NCBI GenBank assembly: GCA_016928495.1
Contig: JAFGKQ010000048.1
Coordinates: 1-8,297 of the forward strand
Length of the DNA stretch: 8,297 bases
Origin: Candidatus Fermentibacterales bacterium
Lineage (GTDB): Bacteria; Fermentibacterota; Fermentibacteria; Fermentibacterales; JAFGKQ01
Reading direction: 5' to 3'
Part shown: positions 6,244 through 8,297 of the stretch, in pieces
Layout of the letters: every line of letters starts with the position of its first letter
Numbering within the stretch: the first letter of the stretch is position 1
Notes under the pieces: generated by a model
What the model saw: the letters and a program-made list of their open reading frames with translations, nothing else
Told to the model about the DNA's origin: nothing
The model's database searches: none
Translations under genes and position numbers: made by a program

Positions 6244-7437
6244 ATGAAGCGCACCGTAGTGACGATGCCCGGTGACGGGATTGGGAACGCTGTGATGAAG
6301 GAGGGGTTGAAGGTCCTCGATGCGGTCGGTTTCAAGGCCGGCTACGTCCATGCCGACATAGGCTGGGAGCTCTGGAAGACGGAGGGGAACCCGCTTCCCG
6401 ATCGCACGATAGACCTTTTGAAGAAACACAGGACAGCCCTCTTCGGCTCCATAACCTCGAAGCCCAAGGACAAGGCAGCGGAAGAGCTGGACCCGTCCCT
6501 GCGCGGCAAGGGCTGCGTCTACTACAGCCCCATAGTGGGAATGCGGCAGCTGTTCGATCTGGACGTCTGCGTGAGGCCGTGCAGGACCTTCCCCGGCAAC
6601 CCCCTCAACTTCATACGGAGGAGTCGCGACGGAGGATTCGAGGAGCCGGTGATCGATGCAGTCATCTTCAGACAGAACACCGAGGGGCTGTATGGAGGCG
6701 TCGAGTGGACCGATCCCCCTCAGAACGTCTGGGACGCGCTCAACACCCATCCCAGGTTCGAGCTGTTCAGGGCCGCTCCGAGGGAGGACCTGGCCGTCTC
6801 CACCCGGATATTTACCAGGAGGGCCTGCAGGAGAATACTCCAGGCGGCCTTCGAACATGCCAGAAAGTTCGGCTACGGCAGCGTCACGATTTGCGAGAAG
6901 CCCAACGTCATACGCGAGACCAGCGGGATGATGCGTGAGGAAGGCAAGAAGCTGGCATCCGCGTTCCCGGGCATAGAGCTGTGGGAGACCAATATCGACG
7001 CCCAGATGATGTGGCTCACCAAGAACCCTGAGGACTACGGGGTGATCGTGTCCGGCAACATGTTCGGGGACATAGTCTCGGACGGCTACGCCGGACTCGT
7101 GGGTGGCCTGGGATTTGCCTGCAGCGCCAATATCGGCGAGACCGTCGCCGTCTTCGAGCCAACGCACGGCTCGGCCCCCAAGTACGCGGACTTCCCCACC
7201 TCCATCGTGAATCCCATAGCGATGATACTGAGCTGCGCCATGATGCTGGATCATGTGGGCGAGACCGCCATGGGCGAGCGGGTCAGGGAAGCGGTGGCCA
7301 GGGTCGTGGCGGCCGGCAGAGTGCGCACCTACGACATGCTCAAGCTCAGGGGATGCCCGGAGGTCCTCGAGCAGGGGGCCGCCAGCACGGAGCAGATGGG
7401 CGATGCCGTCGTGAGGGCGCTGGAGGATCGGGAATGA
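6244..7437 (+). CDS. Isocitrate/isopropylmalate dehydrogenase family protein, likely NADP-dependent
   Basis: The 397-residue enzyme of the beta-decarboxylating dehydrogenase family oxidises a 2-hydroxyacid (isocitrate, isopropylmalate, homoisocitrate or malate type) with loss of CO2. Seen: N-terminal MPGDGIG; substrate arginines R101, R111 and R143 (equivalent to E. coli Icd R119, R129, R153); Y150 and K219 (Icd Y160, K230); metal aspartates D252, D276 and D280 (Icd D283, D307, D311) in NIDAQ and GNMFGDIVSD; and the cofactor loop EPTHGSAPKYA. K313-Y314 and Y363 match the NADP-specific residues K344, Y345 and Y391 of Icd, with K367 at the R395 position. The substrate segment differs: S95 matches Icd S113 but I97 replaces N115, and the loop before it is about 15 residues longer. 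The physiological substrate is therefore uncertain. GGAGGT at 6232-6237 lies 6 nt before the ATG at 6244, which rules out the longer upstream frame. Its stop overlaps the start of the HD gene. Confidence 0.88.
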   Translation: MKRTVVTMPGDGIGNAVMKEGLKVLDAVGFKAGYVHADIGWELWKTEGNPLPDRTIDLLKKHRTALFGSITSKPKDKAAEELDPSLRGKGCVYYSPIVGMRQLFDLDVCVRPCRTFPGNPLNFIRRSRDGGFEEPVIDAVIFRQNTEGLYGGVEWTDPPQNVWDALNTHPRFELFRAAPREDLAVSTRIFTRRACRRILQAAFEHARKFGYGSVTICEKPNVIRETSGMMREEGKKLASAFPGIELWETNIDAQMMWLTKNPEDYGVIVSGNMFGDIVSDGYAGLVGGLGFACSANIGETVAVFEPTHGSAPKYADFPTSIVNPIAMILSCAMMLDHVGETAMGERVREAVARVVAAGRVRTYDMLKLRGCPEVLEQGAASTEQMGDAVVRALEDRE

Positions 7438-8024
7438 GCGAAAAGCCCGACAGGGACAAGGCGATGCGGGAGACGATAGAGCGCCTGTTCTCGCGAGAGC
7501 TCTCCGGGATCGGGGACCGGGATCTGCGGGAGAGCGTCGTGGAGGTGTGGCGGACGGCGGCCCTTCAGGGTGGTTGGAGACCCGAAGACCTCGAGAGGAT
7601 ACCCTTCACGCTGCTGACCGAGACGCACGGGATCAACCTGGTTCAACACACCATAGCCGTCACGGAAGGTGCTCTTGCCCTCTACGAGAGCATCAGCGGC
7701 GCCTGCCGGCTCCCCTACGACGTGAACAGGGACTGGCTGATAGCCGGCGGTCTGCTCCACGATGTCGGGAAGCTGCTGGAGATAGAGGAGCGCGATGGCG
7801 GCTTCAGGAAGAGCAGATCCGGCATGTGCGCCAGGCACCCGATCAGCGGCGCCATCCTCTGTGCCGCGGCGGGCATGCCGGAGGAGATCGTCAACATGGT
7901 GGCATGCCACGCGAAGGAGGGAGAGGGCAGACCCCAGCGCCCCGAGACCATCCTCATACACCAGGCCGACTACGCGACCTTCGATCCCCTGGTCATGCTG
8001 CAGAAGGGGCTGCTCATAGGGTAA
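7434..8024 (+). CDS. HD-domain phosphohydrolase-like protein
   Basis: The 196-residue protein has a helical N-terminus (about 1-60) and an HD domain (about 65-185). Metal-binding residues fit the superfamily pattern: H72 (LVQHT), H109-D110 (GLLHDVGK), H135 (ARHPISG), H159 (ACHAKEG) and D179 (HQADYATFD). The extra histidines between HD and the last D resemble HD proteins with a two-metal centre. HD enzymes hydrolyse phosphate esters such as nucleotides or cyclic nucleotides; the substrate here is unknown, and no GYP or nuclease domain accompanies it. The start ATG at 7434 overlaps the dehydrogenase stop as ATGA. Its Shine-Dalgarno GGAGGA (7422-7427, 6 nt spacing) lies inside the dehydrogenase gene, so the two are probably translationally coupled and may serve the same pathway. 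It is the last plus-strand gene and ends 6 bp from a convergent gene. Confidence 0.85.
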   Translation: MSEKPDRDKAMRETIERLFSRELSGIGDRDLRESVVEVWRTAALQGGWRPEDLERIPFTLLTETHGINLVQHTIAVTEGALALYESISGACRLPYDVNRDWLIAGGLLHDVGKLLEIEERDGGFRKSRSGMCARHPISGAILCAAAGMPEEIVNMVACHAKEGEGRPQRPETILIHQADYATFDPLVMLQKGLLIG

Positions 8025-8030
8025 GGGGTC

Positions 8031-8297
8031 TCAGGGCCTGATCACGACGAACCGGCATCCCGCCCTGATCCCTGCCTGTTCGAGAACCGCAAAGTAGACT
8101 CCGGCGGGCACGGGTCTGCCCTCGGCGTCCTCGCAGGGCCAGAATGCGGAGGCCGCGATCTCACCCGCGGGCAGCGCAATCCTGCGGACGAGTCTCCCCG
8201 CCGCGTCGAGCAGGCTGAGCACCGCTGCCTCGTCCGAACGGGCGAGCCCCAGGCGGAAGCTGGCCGATGTCGTGACCGGGTTCGAGCGGGGAGAGAC
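8031..8297 (-). CDS. C-terminal end of a secreted protein with FlgD-like/type IX-type sorting domain (runs off right edge)
   Basis: A minus-strand frame is open from the right edge to a TGA at 8033-8031, showing the last 88 residues. Seen: the linker SNPVTTSASFRLGL, then VLSLLDAAGRLVRRIALPAG, a conserved-looking tryptophan segment (AFWPCEDAEGRPVPAGVYF) and the terminal strand RFVVIRP. This series (NPV, LxDxxGRxVR, GRPVPAGVYF, final RFVVIR) is the FlgD-Ig-like/Por-secretion type C-terminal beta domain that ends many exported proteins of Bacteroidetes, Fibrobacteres, Eisenbacteria and related candidate phyla. In organisms with a type IX system it serves as an export signal; whether one exists here is unknown. 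The domains that define its job lie outside the window. It converges on the HD gene with a 6-bp gap and no clear terminator between them. Confidence 0.8.
   Translation of the reverse strand, partial: VSPRSNPVTTSASFRLGLARSDEAAVLSLLDAAGRLVRRIALPAGEIAASAFWPCEDAEGRPVPAGVYFAVLEQAGIRAGCRFVVIRP

Noticed and set aside
6223-7254. Long antisense open frame across the dehydrogenase
   Set aside because: Shadow of a strongly conserved plus-strand enzyme; no motif or Shine-Dalgarno was recognised.
7353-7433. Longer start for the HD protein
   Set aside because: The extra 27 residues read a shifted frame of the dehydrogenase C-terminus; ATG 7434 has a good Shine-Dalgarno and the usual ATGA overlap.
8031-8068. 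Inverted repeat TCAGGGC/GCCCTGA as a terminator between convergent genes
   Set aside because: The 7-bp arms are separated by 24 nt, no T-run follows on either strand, and it lies in the coding end of the minus-strand gene.
1-8297. CRISPR array, tRNA or rRNA genes, insertion sequence or prophage
   Set aside because: No regularly spaced repeats, cloverleaf, transposase or integrase motifs, or terminal repeats were seen, and coding sequence fills nearly the whole window.

Overview
The window is gene-dense, GC-rich bacterial DNA. Two clues point to an uncultivated lineage in or near the FCB group (Fermentibacteria- or Eisenbacteria-like); this placement is inference. First, the gene entering from the right edge ends in a FlgD-like/type IX-type C-terminal beta domain, common on secreted proteins of that group. 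Second, codon use is peculiar: in the sigma factor gene 17 of 30 arginines are AGG and 11 of 21 isoleucines are ATA, codons normally rare at high GC. The first sigma factor also has the short form without region 1.1 seen in Bacteroidetes/Chlorobi-type primary sigma factors.

Layout. 1-240 (minus) is the 5' part of a zinc-ribbon SAM methyltransferase that runs off the left edge. 241-510 is a 270-bp divergent intergenic region with a TTGACA palindrome, repeated GTCAAG half-sites, a long-range 10-bp inverted repeat and a leader hairpin. From 511 to 8024 six plus-strand genes follow with gaps of 13-31 bp or an ATGA overlap: sigma-70 factor, membrane-anchored M23 peptidase, class I methyltransferase, tricorn-like S41 protease with signal peptide, an isocitrate/isopropylmalate-family dehydrogenase, and an HD-domain phosphohydrolase. 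A convergent minus-strand gene for a secreted protein ends 6 bp after the last of these and runs off the right edge.

How they may work together. The spacing suggests one transcript starting at the promoter near 378-405. The M23 peptidase and the tricorn-like protease are both envelope-facing peptide hydrolases. The dehydrogenase and HD protein are translationally coupled, which suggests linked functions. No pathway uniting all six genes is evident, so they may simply be a housekeeping run.

I did not find a clearly new defence or mobile system. There is no CRISPR array, transposase, integrase, tRNA or rRNA. The best leads are the dehydrogenase-HD pair (NADP-type cofactor residues but an atypical substrate segment), the divergent control region before the sigma gene, and the exported tricorn homologue.
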